DNA from: Candidatus Omnitrophota bacterium
GTDB lineage: Bacteria > Omnitrophota > Gorgyraeia > Zapsychrales > Fredricksoniimonadaceae
Reading direction: 5' to 3'
DNA length: 8,571 nucleotides
NCBI GenBank assembly: GCA_016196515.1
Contig: JACPXN010000059.1
Coordinates: 1 to 8,571, forward strand
The notes under the pieces are model-generated. The model was not told the DNA's origin and ran no database searches. It saw only the letters and a list, made by a program, of their open reading frames with translations. The position numbers were made by a program, and so were the translations under genes. This document shows, piece by piece, positions 1 to 8,571 of this stretch; positions within the stretch are counted from its first letter, which is position 1; each line of letters opens with the position of its first letter.

Positions 1-426
1 CTTAAATGTTTTTGAAATATGGACATTATCATTGGTGAACTCATAGGCGATCCCGTCTTTACTGCGTCCGGATTCAGTAAAAGCCAGAAAGGAGAAGTCC
101 TTGATCGCAACAAGATCGGTTAAAGGCATTACCTTTGATCCAGAAAATGCTATATTGTGGAGTGTACCACCCACATTTGATAATTCTGTATGAATAAATA
201 GGGTTTCTATTTTGTAGATTTCAGGTTTTATCTGCTGGTTTGTGGTTTTTTCTTGTTTATTTGGAAGGGTATTAGATAATAAGGTCGTATCTGTGCTAAC
301 TTCTTTCATACCAATAGGTTGAGAGTTATTTACCAATGGAGGCCTGTTAGGGGCGATAAAAATGGCTTCGTACCCAAATAAGACCACTATAGACAAAACA
401 ATGGCTAAAAATGTTCTTTGTTCCAT
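1..426 (-). CDS. yidC: YidC membrane protein insertase, N-terminal part (cut by window edge)
   Basis: YidC inserts proteins into the inner membrane, alone or with SecYEG. The 142 visible codons begin MEQRTFLAIVLSIVVLFGYE, which closely matches the conserved YidC start (a short charged segment, then one transmembrane helix at about residues 5-24). A polar, Asn/Thr/Lys-rich linker follows to about residue 68, and from there the sequence looks like the first strands of the periplasmic P1 domain. A P1 domain is typical of Gram-negative YidC and not of the short Gram-positive form. The conserved membrane core lies beyond the window. The start codon at 424-426 has a good ribosome-binding site, AAGGAA, at 431-436, which overlaps the yidD stop codon, so the two genes are probably translationally coupled. 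This stretch is clearly more AT-rich than gyrB/gyrA. Identity rests on the N-terminus and gene context. Confidence 0.93.
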   Translation of the reverse strand, partial: MEQRTFLAIVLSIVVLFGYEAIFIAPNRPPLVNNSQPIGMKEVSTDTTLLSNTLPNKQEKTTNQQIKPEIYKIETLFIHTELSNVGGTLHNIAFSGSKVMPLTDLVAIKDFSFLAFTESGRSKDGIAYEFTNDNVHISKTFK

Positions 427-434
427 AAATTTCC

Positions 435-689
435 TTATATTTTGGGGCCTGCCCCGTGAGGACGAAGTCCTTCTACGGGGTCATAGCCGCCCGCGGATAA
501 GGGGGAGCAGCGTACAATACGTCCGAGCGCCTGGAGGCCTCCTTTAAAGGCCCCGTGTTTGCGGATGGCTTCTTCGCAATAGCAGGAGCATGAGGGATAA
601 AAACGGCAGGCCCCGCCGAAGGCGGGGACCCAAAAACGGCTGAAGAACCGGTACGCTTGAATGACAAAAATAAGGCCCTGGGCAACCAT
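435..689 (-). CDS. yidD: YidD, membrane protein insertion efficiency factor
   Basis: YidD is a small membrane-associated protein that assists YidC-dependent insertion. The 84-residue product has the family pattern: an amphipathic N-terminal segment with RFFSRF (residues 14-19), the cysteine motif CRFYPSCSCYCEEA (28-41), a KHG..KGG turn (44-51) and the terminal motif RCSPLSAGGYDPV (60-72). Length is normal. The tail after GGYDPV (about 73-84) is variable in the family and here is encoded by a palindromic element at 452-480. Two extra cysteines (36 and 38) lie inside the motif. The ATG at 687-689 touches the TAG of rpmH (690-692) in the same frame, and there is no Shine-Dalgarno sequence, so translation probably depends on ribosomes ending rpmH. 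The usual intervening gene rnpA is missing. The yidC start lies 8 bases downstream. Confidence 0.93.
   Translation of the reverse strand: MVAQGLIFVIQAYRFFSRFWVPAFGGACRFYPSCSCYCEEAIRKHGAFKGGLQALGRIVRCSPLSAGGYDPVEGLRPHGAGPKI
452..480 (-). repeat. Palindromic element in the yidD 3' end (same layout as the repeats in the DUF721 gene)
   Basis: Read on the minus strand, the element has outer arms CCCCGT and ACGGGG, inner arms AGGAC and GTCCT, a 3-base loop TTC, a 3-base bulge AGA on the left and a single C on the right. The copies at 3839-3865 and 3875-3901 have the same arrangement (5-base outer arms, 3-base bulge, 5-base inner arms, 3-base loop, single C); about 22 of 29 aligned bases match. It lies just after the codons for the last conserved YidD motif and encodes most of the variable tail. 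A competing small hairpin, GGGG-CCTG-CCCC on the plus strand, spans 444-455. Origin as a mobile or dispersed repeat is inferred. Confidence 0.6.
611..627. repeat. Short GC-rich inverted repeat inside yidD
   Basis: CCCCGCC and GGCGGGG form perfect 7-base arms around GAA. It encodes Pro-Ala-Phe-Gly-Gly just before the conserved CRFYPSC motif. The protein aligns with normal family spacing here, so the inverted repeat may simply be a result of GC-rich codon choice and not an insertion. Confidence 0.3.
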
Positions 690-827
690 CTAGGGGATCA
701 GTTTATGACGGCCCTTGGCCCGGCGGCGTTTGAGGACGTTACGCCCGTCGGAGGTGGCCATGCGTTTGCGGAATCCGTGTCTTTTTTTCCCGACAATGTT
801 GGTCGGGGTCTTCAAATGCTTTTTCAT
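690..827 (-). CDS. rpmH: 50S ribosomal protein L34
   Basis: L34 is a small basic protein of the large ribosomal subunit. The 45-residue product begins [20 protein letters not shown] and has the L34 signature: KRHGFRKRM (residues 15-23) and [16 protein letters not shown] (28-43). Length is normal (usually 44-46). The N-terminus ([11 protein letters not shown]) departs from the common KRTYQPS form. The only suitable start is the ATG at 825-827. It has no Shine-Dalgarno sequence, and a consensus-like promoter -10 box ends only 9 bases upstream, so the mRNA may be nearly leaderless. The TAG stop (690-692) abuts the ATG of yidD in the same frame; rnpA, normally next, is absent. rpmH heads the leftward operon, divergent from dnaA, as is typical at bacterial origins. 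Confidence 0.95.
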   Translation of the reverse strand: MKKHLKTPTNIVGKKRHGFRKRMATSDGRNVLKRRRAKGRHKLIP

Positions 828-836
828 AGTTCGGCA

Positions 837-864
837 ATTATAACATGGGCCGTCCTCAAGTCAA
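837..864 (-). promoter_or_regulatory. Sigma70-type promoter of the rpmH operon
   Basis: On the minus strand, TTGACT (859-864) and TATAAT (837-842) are separated by 16 bases, matching the consensus at 11 of 12 positions. Transcription should start about 6-8 bases beyond the -10 box, near 829-831, only 1-4 bases before the rpmH ATG. This predicts a leaderless or almost leaderless mRNA for rpmH-yidD-yidC. The start site is inferred from spacing. Confidence 0.7.
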
Positions 865-888
865 GCAAGATGTGGGCCAAAAAAGGCG

Positions 889-916
889 TTGCAATGACAA
901 GATGCTCTGTTATAAT
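889..916 (+). promoter_or_regulatory. Sigma70-type promoter of dnaA
   Basis: TTGCAA (889-894) and TATAAT (911-916) are separated by 16 bases; the -10 box is perfect and the -35 box matches 4 of 6 positions. The predicted start, near 923, gives a dnaA leader of about 127 bases to the ATG at 1050. The -35 boxes of this promoter and the divergent rpmH promoter are only 24 bases apart, so the two polymerases could interfere. A DnaA box lies downstream at 950-958, which suggests autoregulation. Confidence 0.6.
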
Positions 917-930
917 GCGTGCCATAAAGA

Positions 931-946
931 GGGGAGCAGTGTCCCC
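931..946 (+). repeat. Small hairpin in the dnaA leader
   Basis: GGGGA (931-935) and TCCCC (942-946) can pair around a 6-base loop, directly after the predicted transcription start and just before the DnaA box. It is short and may have no function of its own. Confidence 0.35.
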
Positions 947-949
947 AAC

Positions 950-958
950 TGTGGATAA
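950..958 (-). promoter_or_regulatory. DnaA box upstream of dnaA
   Basis: TGTGGATAA is the reverse complement of TTATCCACA, a perfect high-affinity DnaA box. It is the only perfect box found between the rpmH and dnaA genes. It lies about 27 bases downstream of the predicted dnaA transcription start, so bound DnaA could block its own transcription, or it may form the upstream half of a bipartite origin with the box cluster after dnaA. Confidence 0.75.
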
Positions 959-961
959 CTT

Positions 962-995
962 GTGATTTGTTCGGGCCCCCGCCCGAACAAATCAC
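962..995 (+). repeat. Perfect 15-bp hairpin in the dnaA leader
   Basis: GTGATTTGTTCGGGC (962-976) and its exact complement (981-995) flank a CCCC loop. It follows the DnaA box by three bases and is transcribed in the dnaA leader. No T-run follows, so it is not a classic intrinsic terminator. As DNA it could extrude as a cruciform near the origin; as RNA it would be very stable. Function is unknown. Confidence 0.7.
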
Positions 996-1033
996 CCCGA
1001 GGCGGATATGTTTTTCAAAACTCCGCCGAGGGG
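995..1033 (+). repeat. Second, imperfect inverted repeat before dnaA, holding a possible SD and ATG
   Basis: CCCC-GA-GGCGGA (995-1006) faces TCCGCC-GA-GGGG (1022-1033). GGCGGA/TCCGCC and CCCC/GGGG pair, separated by opposed GA/GA, a tandem G-A mismatch that is stable in RNA. Inside, GTTTT (1010-1014) and AAAAC (1017-1021) pair too. The left arm contains the GAGG that could serve the ATG at 1008, and the right arm contains the GAGGGG that probably serves the ATG at 1042, so folding would hide both ribosome-binding sites. It shares its first base with the end of the preceding hairpin. Regulatory use is inferred. Confidence 0.55.
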
Positions 1034-1053
1034 TCTGCGTGATGACCCTATGA
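1028..1053 (+). promoter_or_regulatory. dnaA ribosome-binding site, three-codon upstream ORF and duplicated start region
   Basis: GAGGGG (1028-1033) lies 8 bases before an ATG at 1042, an ideal distance. That reading frame is ATG ACC CTA TGA, so it stops after three codons, and its TGA (1051-1053) overlaps the dnaA ATG at 1050 as ATGA. The cause is visible: the 8-mer ATGACCCT occurs twice in tandem (1042-1049 and 1050-1057). Removing one copy would place the DnaA start (Met-Thr-Leu-Leu-Asp-Ile-Trp) 8 bases from GAGGGG. A GTG at 1039 is in the same short frame. Ribosomes may reinitiate at 1050 after ending the mini-ORF. The sequence facts are certain; the translational effect is inferred. Confidence 0.6.
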
Positions 1054-2378
1054 CCCTGCTCGACATTTGGAACAAGGCCCAGGCGGACATTAAAACCGCC
1101 GTCGGCGAAACCTCCTACGATACCTGGCTGGCCAACCTCAAAGCCCTTGAAAAAGCGCCCGGCACCCTCGTGCTGCAAGCACCGGACGAATTTTTCAAAG
1201 GATGGATCGTGGAACATTACGCCGGGACCATTGAACGTTCCCTCAAAGGGGAGGGGGTGGCCATTGCCGTCGAGTTTGAGGTCAATCCCGGGCTCTTGAA
1301 CAAACCTACCCAGGAAAAACTGGGAAGCTTTGAACGCAATTTCCAAAGGGACGGTCAAAGCTCGAACCTCAATCCCCGGCTTGTCTTTGACCATTTTGTC
1401 GTAGGCCCCTCCAACCGTTTCGCCTTCGCGGCGGCCCAGGCGGTCACTGAATCGCCGGCCAAGGCGTATAACCCGTTTTTCATCTACGGACCCGTGGGTT
1501 TGGGCAAGACGCATTTGATGCAGGCCATCACGCATCAAGTGCAAAAATTGCACCCGTCGCTTAAGACCTGTTATTTGTCCTCTGAACAATTCACCAATGA
1601 GCTCATCAACGCCATCCGCCACCGCAACACGGAAAGTTTCCGGCAAAAATACCGCAACATCGACGTGCTTTTGATCGATGACATCCATTTCATCGCCGGC
1701 AAGGAAAGCACGCAGGAAGAGTTCTTCCACACGTTCAACGCCCTGCACGACCACCGCAAGCAGATCGTCATTTGCTCGGACAGGCCGCCCAGGGAGATCG
1801 CCAATCTCGAGGAGCGCCTGGTGTCGCGTTTTGCGTGGGGGCTGATCACCGACATCCAGCCGCCGGATTTCGAAACACGGGTCGCTATTTTAAAGAAAAA
1901 ACTGGACCTGGAGTCTGTCCAGGTCCCCGACGAGGTTGTGCTGTTCATCGCCCAGGAGATCAAAACCAATATCCGGGAACTGGAGGGGGCGTTGATCCGT
2001 GTGGTGGCTTACGCGCTTTTGGAAGAAAAACCCATCTCTTTGGGCACGGCCAAGCAGGTGCTCAAAGACATGGTTAAAGAGACCATCAAAACCATCAGTG
2101 TTGAGATGGTGCAAAAAGAGGTGGCCTCGTTCTTTAATATCGCCGTGCAGGACCTGAAAACCAAAAAGCGCCACAAGAGCATCATCGTCCCCCGGCAGAT
2201 CGCCATGTACCTGGCGCGCAAACTGACAACGCATTCGCTTCCCGAGATCGGGGGCGCGTTCGGCGGCAAAGATCACACCACGATCTTGCACGCGTTCAAA
2301 AAGATCGAAAATGACCTGACAACGAACACGGAAACTAAAAAGATTGTTGAGCAATTAAATTCCGTGTTGTTAATGTAA
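1050..2378 (+). CDS. dnaA: Chromosomal replication initiator protein DnaA
   Basis: DnaA binds DnaA boxes, melts the origin and recruits helicase. The 442-residue protein (usual 440-470) shows all four domains: domain I at 1-75 with MTLLDIWNKAQADIK; a short linker to about 105; the AAA+ domain with Walker A GPVGLGKT (147-154; the common second Gly is Pro), Walker B LLIDDIHF (207-214), the SRFAWG box with the arginine finger (259-264) and sensor-2 NIRELEGAL (307-315); and domain IV with the DNA-binding signature FGGKDHTTILHA (404-415), where Lys replaces the usual Arg. The start at 1050 is chosen because domain I homology begins there. An in-frame ATG at 1008 with a GAGG site would add 14 residues (MFFKTPPRGLRDDP) that do not resemble DnaA; it remains possible. 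The leader is structured and carries a DnaA box, which suggests autoregulation. Confidence 0.96.
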   Translation: MTLLDIWNKAQADIKTAVGETSYDTWLANLKALEKAPGTLVLQAPDEFFKGWIVEHYAGTIERSLKGEGVAIAVEFEVNPGLLNKPTQEKLGSFERNFQRDGQSSNLNPRLVFDHFVVGPSNRFAFAAAQAVTESPAKAYNPFFIYGPVGLGKTHLMQAITHQVQKLHPSLKTCYLSSEQFTNELINAIRHRNTESFRQKYRNIDVLLIDDIHFIAGKESTQEEFFHTFNALHDHRKQIVICSDRPPREIANLEERLVSRFAWGLITDIQPPDFETRVAILKKKLDLESVQVPDEVVLFIAQEIKTNIRELEGALIRVVAYALLEEKPISLGTAKQVLKDMVKETIKTISVEMVQKEVASFFNIAVQDLKTKKRHKSIIVPRQIAMYLARKLTTHSLPEIGGAFGGKDHTTILHAFKKIENDLTTNTETKKIVEQLNSVLLM

Positions 2379-2545
2379 TGGATAACTTCTTTAAGATGTC
2401 CACAAGGTTATACACAACTGTGAATAACATAACCCTATCATTACCAATGGTTTTTATTTTTCGTTCAATCTATCCACAACCCTTACTAATACAACTGCTA
2501 TTTGAATTTAACCCAATTTAATAAAAACAGTGTGAGGATGTTGAT
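2379..2545. other. Probable replication origin (oriC) between dnaA and dnaN
   Basis: This AT-rich 167-bp gap holds a cluster of DnaA boxes: perfect TTATACACA (2408-2416, plus), perfect TTATTCACA (2419-2427, minus), CTATCCACA (2470-2478, plus, 8 of 9 to TTATCCACA), ATGTCCACA (2396-2404, plus, 7 of 9) and AATGGATAA (2377-2385, minus, 7 of 9, starting in the dnaA stop). To the right, T-rich and A-rich tracts (about 2450-2462 and 2500-2527) are candidates for the unwinding element. Gene direction changes just upstream of dnaA, in agreement with an origin here. No clear DnaA-trio repeat and no strong dnaN promoter were seen. With the box at 950-958 the origin may be bipartite, with dnaA between the halves. 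Confidence 0.75.
2407..2428. promoter_or_regulatory. Inverted pair of perfect DnaA boxes
   Basis: Two TTATNCACA boxes (2408-2416 plus, 2419-2427 minus) face each other with a 2-base spacer, giving a near-palindrome GTTATnCACA-AC-TGTGnATAAC. The tight spacing would place two DnaA molecules side by side and is a likely core binding site of the origin. Confidence 0.75.
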
Positions 2546-3634
2546 ATGAAAATCAAAGTGAATAAAGAGGAATTGCTGGCCGGCATTGGGGTGGTGGGTA
2601 ATATTGTTTCTCCAAAAACCACACTGCCCATACTCTCCAACATGCTTTTAGAGGTCCGGGATGATATTTTAAAGATGAACGCAACAGATCTGGATATCGG
2701 GATCTCCTGTGAATTGCCTGTTCATATCTTTGAACAAGGGGCGATCACGGTCCCGGCCAAAAAATTCAGCGATATTATCCGTGAATTACCCAGTGGGGAA
2801 GTTATGATCTATACCCGCAAGAACAACCAGATTGAAATTGAAGGGACCAACTGCCAGTTTAAACTCAATGGCCTGGCCAAAGACGAATTCCCGAAATTCC
2901 CTGAATTTAAGGAAAAGGATACGGTCCTGATCAAACAAAGCGACTTAAAAGAAATGATACGTCTGACATCATTCGCCGTTTCTTATGAAGAATCCAGGTA
3001 CGTGCTCAATGGTATTTTATTGGAGGTGTCCGGGGATGCGGCGCGCATGGTGGCGACCGACGGGCGGCGTTTGGCGAAGATCGAAAAGAAACTTGTGCAG
3101 CCGTACGGTAAAGACATCAATATCATCCTGCCGATCAAGGCGGTGGGGGAGATCAACCGCAACCTGAAAGATAACGGGAATTGTTCGATCACACTCGGCG
3201 CAACCCAAGTCCTTTTTAATATCGACGGTGTTTTGATCGCCACCCGGATCATTGAAGGGGAATTCCCCAATTATAAACAGGTCATTCCCAAAGAGATCGC
3301 CGCGAAAGTCAAGGTCAAGACGCAGGACCTTTTGGCCGCCATCCGCCGGGCCAACCTTTTATCCACCCGGGATTTCCAGGCCATCAAATTCGAACTGTTC
3401 AAGGAAAAACTTGTGATCTCAAAATCCACGCCGGACGTCGGGGAAAGCCGCGAAGAAGTGGCGGTGGAATACGGGCACAATGAGATCATGGCCGGGTTCA
3501 ACCCGCAGTTTTTCATCGATGTCCTTAAAAACATCGCTGACGAGCGCATTGAAATGGAGTTTTTGGGGCCGGACAAACCGTGTGTGATGCGCCTGCGGGA
3601 TTATTTGTACCTCGCTTTGCCCATGCGACTTTAG
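2546..3634 (+). CDS. dnaN: DNA polymerase III beta subunit (sliding clamp)
   Basis: DnaN forms the ring clamp that holds DNA polymerase III on DNA and binds many other replication and repair proteins. The 362-residue product has normal length (about 360-380) and three clamp domains of roughly 120 residues each. Recognisable parts are the N-terminal block with SPKTTLPILSNMLLE (22-36), VATDGRRLA (169-177; VATDGHRLA in E. coli), TRIIEGEFPNY (233-243) and the terminal YLALPMRL (355-362), matching the family ending MPMRL that lines the protein-binding pocket. The ATG at 2546 follows GAGG (2534-2537) by 8 bases. GC content rises from about 45% at the start to about 60% at the end. It lies directly after the probable origin and ends 7 bases before a palindromic repeat element. 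Confidence 0.97.
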   Translation: MKIKVNKEELLAGIGVVGNIVSPKTTLPILSNMLLEVRDDILKMNATDLDIGISCELPVHIFEQGAITVPAKKFSDIIRELPSGEVMIYTRKNNQIEIEGTNCQFKLNGLAKDEFPKFPEFKEKDTVLIKQSDLKEMIRLTSFAVSYEESRYVLNGILLEVSGDAARMVATDGRRLAKIEKKLVQPYGKDINIILPIKAVGEINRNLKDNGNCSITLGATQVLFNIDGVLIATRIIEGEFPNYKQVIPKEIAAKVKVKTQDLLAAIRRANLLSTRDFQAIKFELFKEKLVISKSTPDVGESREEVAVEYGHNEIMAGFNPQFFIDVLKNIADERIEMEFLGPDKPCVMRLRDYLYLALPMRL

Positions 3635-3641
3635 CAGCACC

Positions 3642-3739
3642 GTCACCCCCGAATGCCTGCCTGCCGGCAGGCAGGTTTTAGTCGGGGGTCCAGAATCGGC
3701 TGATGCTCTGGATTCCCGACAAAGGCATTCGGGAATGAC
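3642..3739. repeat. 98-bp palindromic repeat element between dnaN and the DUF721 gene
   Basis: The ends are inverted repeats of 17 bases, GTCACCCCCGAATGCCT (3642-3658) and AGGCATTCGGGAATGAC (3723-3739), matching at 15 positions. Inside are a perfect 20-base palindrome at 3656-3675 (CCTGCCTGCC followed by its complement), the pair ACCCCCGA (3645-3652) and TCGGGGGT (3682-3689), CCAGA (3690-3694) with TCTGG (3707-3711), and ATTCCCGA (3712-3719) with TCGGGAAT (3729-3736). So the element is a chain of hairpins that can also fold end to end. Such GGGAAT/ATTCCC palindromes are common dispersed repeats in many bacteria. No target-site duplication is visible. The central palindrome is followed by TTTT and could weakly terminate transcription of dnaN. 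Confidence 0.75.
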
Positions 3740-3774
3740 AAATTTTTATATATTTTAGAAAATCTTCTTGATAT

Positions 3775-6581
<2,807 letters not shown>

Positions 6582-6595
6582 CATGGAAAGGCGTT

Positions 6596-8571
6596 ATGTC
6601 GCGTGACCTGAACAAAAAAGAAAAGGTCGTTCCCGTTTACATCGAAGAGGAGATGAAGCAGTCTTATCTGGCCTATTCGATGTCCGTGATCGTCGGCCGG
6701 GCCCTGCCCGACGTGCGCGACGGCTTAAAGCCCGTGCACCGGCGCATCCTGTACGCGATGAAGGATTTGAACCTTGAACACAACAAGCCGTATAAGAAAA
6801 GCGCGCGCATCGTCGGTGAGGTCTTAGGCAAGTACCACCCTCACGGTGATTCCGCGGTCTACGACACCATGGTGCGCATGGTGCAGGATTTTTCCCTGCG
6901 TTATCCTTTGATCGACGGGCAGGGGAATTTCGGGTCCATCGACGGGGACGCGGCCGCGGCCATGCGTTACACCGAGGCCCGCATGGCGTTGGTTGCCGAG
7001 GACATGATGGGGGACATTGACAAGCAGACCGTGGATTTTTCGCCGAATTTCGACGGGTCGCTCGAGGAGCCGGACATTTTGCCGGGCATGGTCCCCAACA
7101 TGCTCGTCAACGGCTCTTCCGGCATCGCGGTGGGCATGGCCACCAATATGGCGCCGCATAACCTGGGCGAGGTCGTCGACGGCATCGTCCATCTGCTCGA
7201 CAACCCGGACGCGGTCCTCAAGGACCTGATGAAATTCGTCAAGGGACCTGATTTCCCGACGGGAGGTATCATTTGCGGCCGCGAGGGCATCACCGACGCG
7301 TACAACACGGGCCGGGGCAAGGTGCTCATCCGCGCCAAGGTCTCCATTGAACAGCAGAAAGGCAACAAGGAAACGATCATCATCGACGAGGTGCCTTATC
7401 AGGTCAACAAGGCCAATCTGATTGCGGCCATCGCGGATCTGGTGCAGAACAAACAGGTCGACGGCATCACCGATATCCGCGACGAAAGCGACAAAGAGGG
7501 TATCCGTGTTGTCATTGAACTGCGCCGGGACGTCAACCCCGACATCATCCTGAATTATCTTTATAAGCACACGCAGATGGAGGTGACCTTCGGCATCATC
7601 AATCTGGCGCTGGTCAACCGGTCGCCCAAGGTCCTCAACCTCAAGCAATTGATGGGCCATTATATCGGCCATCGCCGCATCGTCATCCGCCGGCGCACGC
7701 AGTTCGACCTGGACAAGGCGCTGCGCCGTGCCCACATTCTGGAAGGCTTAAAGACCGCGTTCAAACATCTCGACGAGATCATCAAGACCATCCGCGCGTC
7801 CAAGACCACGGCCGACGCCAAGGAAGCGCTGATCAAGAAATTCGATCTCTCCGACGCGCAGGCCCAGGCGATCCTGGAAATGCAATTGCAGCGCTTGGCC
7901 GCGCTCGAGAGGGACAAGATCGAGGCCGAGTATCAGCAGTTGCTCAAAGATATCGACAATGACCGCGCCATTTTGGCTTCCGACGAGAAAGTGGACGCGC
8001 TCATCAAGGACGAACTCACACAATTGAAGAAAAAATACGCGGATGAGCGGCGCACCGCGATCGCCGGCAAGGCCGAGGACATCGCCATCGAGGACATGAT
8101 CGCCGACGAGGACATGGCCATCACGATCACCAACAAGGGCTATATCAAGCGCCTGTCCGTGGACGCGTACCATTCGCAGAAACGCGGAGGCAAAGGCGTC
8201 ACGGCCATGACGACCGCGGAAGAGGACTTTGTCGAGCGCATGTTTGTGGCGTCTTCCAAGGACCACTTGCTCATTTTTTCCAATTCAGGGGCCGTGCGCT
8301 GGCTGAAGGTGTATGAGATCCCCGTCGCCTCCCGCGCGGCCAAGGGCAAGGCCATCGTCAATTTGCTTTCGTTCAAGCCCGAAGAAAAGATCAGCGCCAT
8401 TGTGGCGGTCAAGGAATTCCGCGAAGACCAGCACCTGGTCTTCGCCACCAAATTTGGTCTGGTCAAAAAGACCGCTTTGTCCGCGTTCGCCAATCCGCGC
8501 AAAGGAGGCATCGTCGGCATCGGCCTGGAAAAGGAGGACGAATTGATCGGGGTGCATTTGAGCAACGGCAA
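6596..8571 (+). CDS. gyrA: DNA gyrase subunit A (3' end outside window)
   Basis: GyrA cuts and rejoins DNA and wraps it through its C-terminal domain. The first 658 codons are visible and open. The breakage-reunion domain has [20 protein letters not shown] (23-42), the quinolone-resistance region [10 protein letters not shown] (81-90) with Ser86 and Asp90 in the sensitive-type state, and the catalytic tyrosine Tyr125 in [22 protein letters not shown] (428-438) marks the end of the coiled-coil region. The C-terminal beta-pinwheel starts near 500 and carries the GyrA box QKRGGKG (528-534), which identifies gyrase and not topoisomerase IV. The ATG at 6596 follows GGAAAGG by 4 bases; an ATG at 6583 is out of frame and stops after seven codons. 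About 150-200 residues should remain beyond the window. Confidence 0.97.
   Translation, partial: MSRDLNKKEKVVPVYIEEEMKQSYLAYSMSVIVGRALPDVRDGLKPVHRRILYAMKDLNLEHNKPYKKSARIVGEVLGKYHPHGDSAVYDTMVRMVQDFSLRYPLIDGQGNFGSIDGDAAAAMRYTEARMALVAEDMMGDIDKQTVDFSPNFDGSLEEPDILPGMVPNMLVNGSSGIAVGMATNMAPHNLGEVVDGIVHLLDNPDAVLKDLMKFVKGPDFPTGGIICGREGITDAYNTGRGKVLIRAKVSIEQQKGNKETIIIDEVPYQVNKANLIAAIADLVQNKQVDGITDIRDESDKEGIRVVIELRRDVNPDIILNYLYKHTQMEVTFGIINLALVNRSPKVLNLKQLMGHYIGHRRIVIRRRTQFDLDKALRRAHILEGLKTAFKHLDEIIKTIRASKTTADAKEALIKKFDLSDAQAQAILEMQLQRLAALERDKIEAEYQQLLKDIDNDRAILASDEKVDALIKDELTQLKKKYADERRTAIAGKAEDIAIEDMIADEDMAITITNKGYIKRLSVDAYHSQKRGGKGVTAMTTAEEDFVERMFVASSKDHLLIFSNSGAVRWLKVYEIPVASRAAKGKAIVNLLSFKPEEKISAIVAVKEFREDQHLVFATKFGLVKKTALSAFANPRKGGIVGIGLEKEDELIGVHLSNG

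Noticed and set aside
690..692. TAG recoded as a sense codon, giving a true L34-YidD fusion
   Set aside because: dnaN, the DUF721 gene and gyrB all end in TAG at the expected protein ends, so TAG works as a normal stop here. Only low-level readthrough remains possible.
657..965. Plus-strand 102-codon open frame across rpmH and the promoter region
   Set aside because: It overlaps the certain rpmH gene on the other strand and both promoters, and its protein is unlike any known family.
962..995. Intrinsic terminator in the dnaA leader
   Set aside because: The stem is strong but is followed by CCCGAGG on the plus strand and by ACAAG on the minus strand, with no T-run in either direction.
861..1754. 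Minus-strand 297-codon open frame opposite dnaA and its leader
   Set aside because: It crosses the dnaA promoter and leader and runs opposite the conserved DnaA AAA+ domain. No family resemblance was seen.
3735..3763. Promoter for the DUF721-gyrB-gyrA genes (ATGACA, 17 bases, GAAAAT)
   Set aside because: The -10 box matches only 4 of 6 positions and the -35 is part of the repeat element. Support is too weak to call, although some promoter may be present here.
6824..7735. Minus-strand 303-codon open frame opposite gyrA
   Set aside because: It is the antisense shadow of the conserved GyrA catalytic domain, with no motif or ribosome-binding site.

Overview
This window looks like the chromosome-origin region of a bacterium. 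Two gene sets point away from each other around position 830-1000. The leftward set is rpmH (ribosomal protein L34), yidD and the start of yidC. The rightward set is dnaA, dnaN, a DUF721/DciA-like gene, gyrB and the first 658 codons of gyrA. The YidC N-terminus (one membrane helix followed by a long polar segment) and the GyrB with an extra domain in its C-terminal half fit a Gram-negative-type, non-model lineage. The many short palindromic repeats, some inside genes, recall uncultured phyla such as Omnitrophota. That placement is an impression, because no rRNA or other phylogenetic marker was compared.

Layout: 1-426 (minus) is yidC, cut by the window edge; 435-689 (minus) is yidD; 690-827 (minus) is rpmH, a 45-residue gene. 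A divergent promoter region at 837-916 separates this set from dnaA. The dnaA leader (about 920-1049) holds one perfect DnaA box and two or three strong hairpins. Just before the DnaA start is an 8-bp tandem duplication of the initiation codon region. After dnaA (1050-2378) comes a 167-bp AT-rich gap with about five DnaA boxes, the best candidate for oriC. It is followed by dnaN (2546-3634), a 98-bp palindromic repeat element (3642-3739), the DUF721 gene (3775-4122), gyrB (4134-6581) and gyrA (6596 to beyond 8571).

The genes form one functional module. DnaA opens the origin, the DciA-like protein probably helps load the replicative helicase, DnaN clamps the polymerase, and gyrase removes the supercoils. 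L34, YidD and YidC link ribosome assembly to membrane protein insertion, as in the usual rpmH-rnpA-yidD-yidC cluster. Here rnpA is absent: the rpmH stop codon touches the yidD start codon in the same frame.

The points most worth a second look are: (1) the duplicated dnaA start, which creates a three-codon upstream ORF overlapping the DnaA start codon; (2) a family of small palindromes of identical layout inside yidD (one copy) and the DUF721 gene (two tandem copies, translated in frame); (3) the missing rnpA with an in-frame rpmH-TAG-yidD junction; (4) the structured dnaA leader; and (5) an apparently leaderless rpmH transcript. Base composition is uneven: yidC and the origin gap are AT-rich, while gyrB and gyrA are GC-rich.
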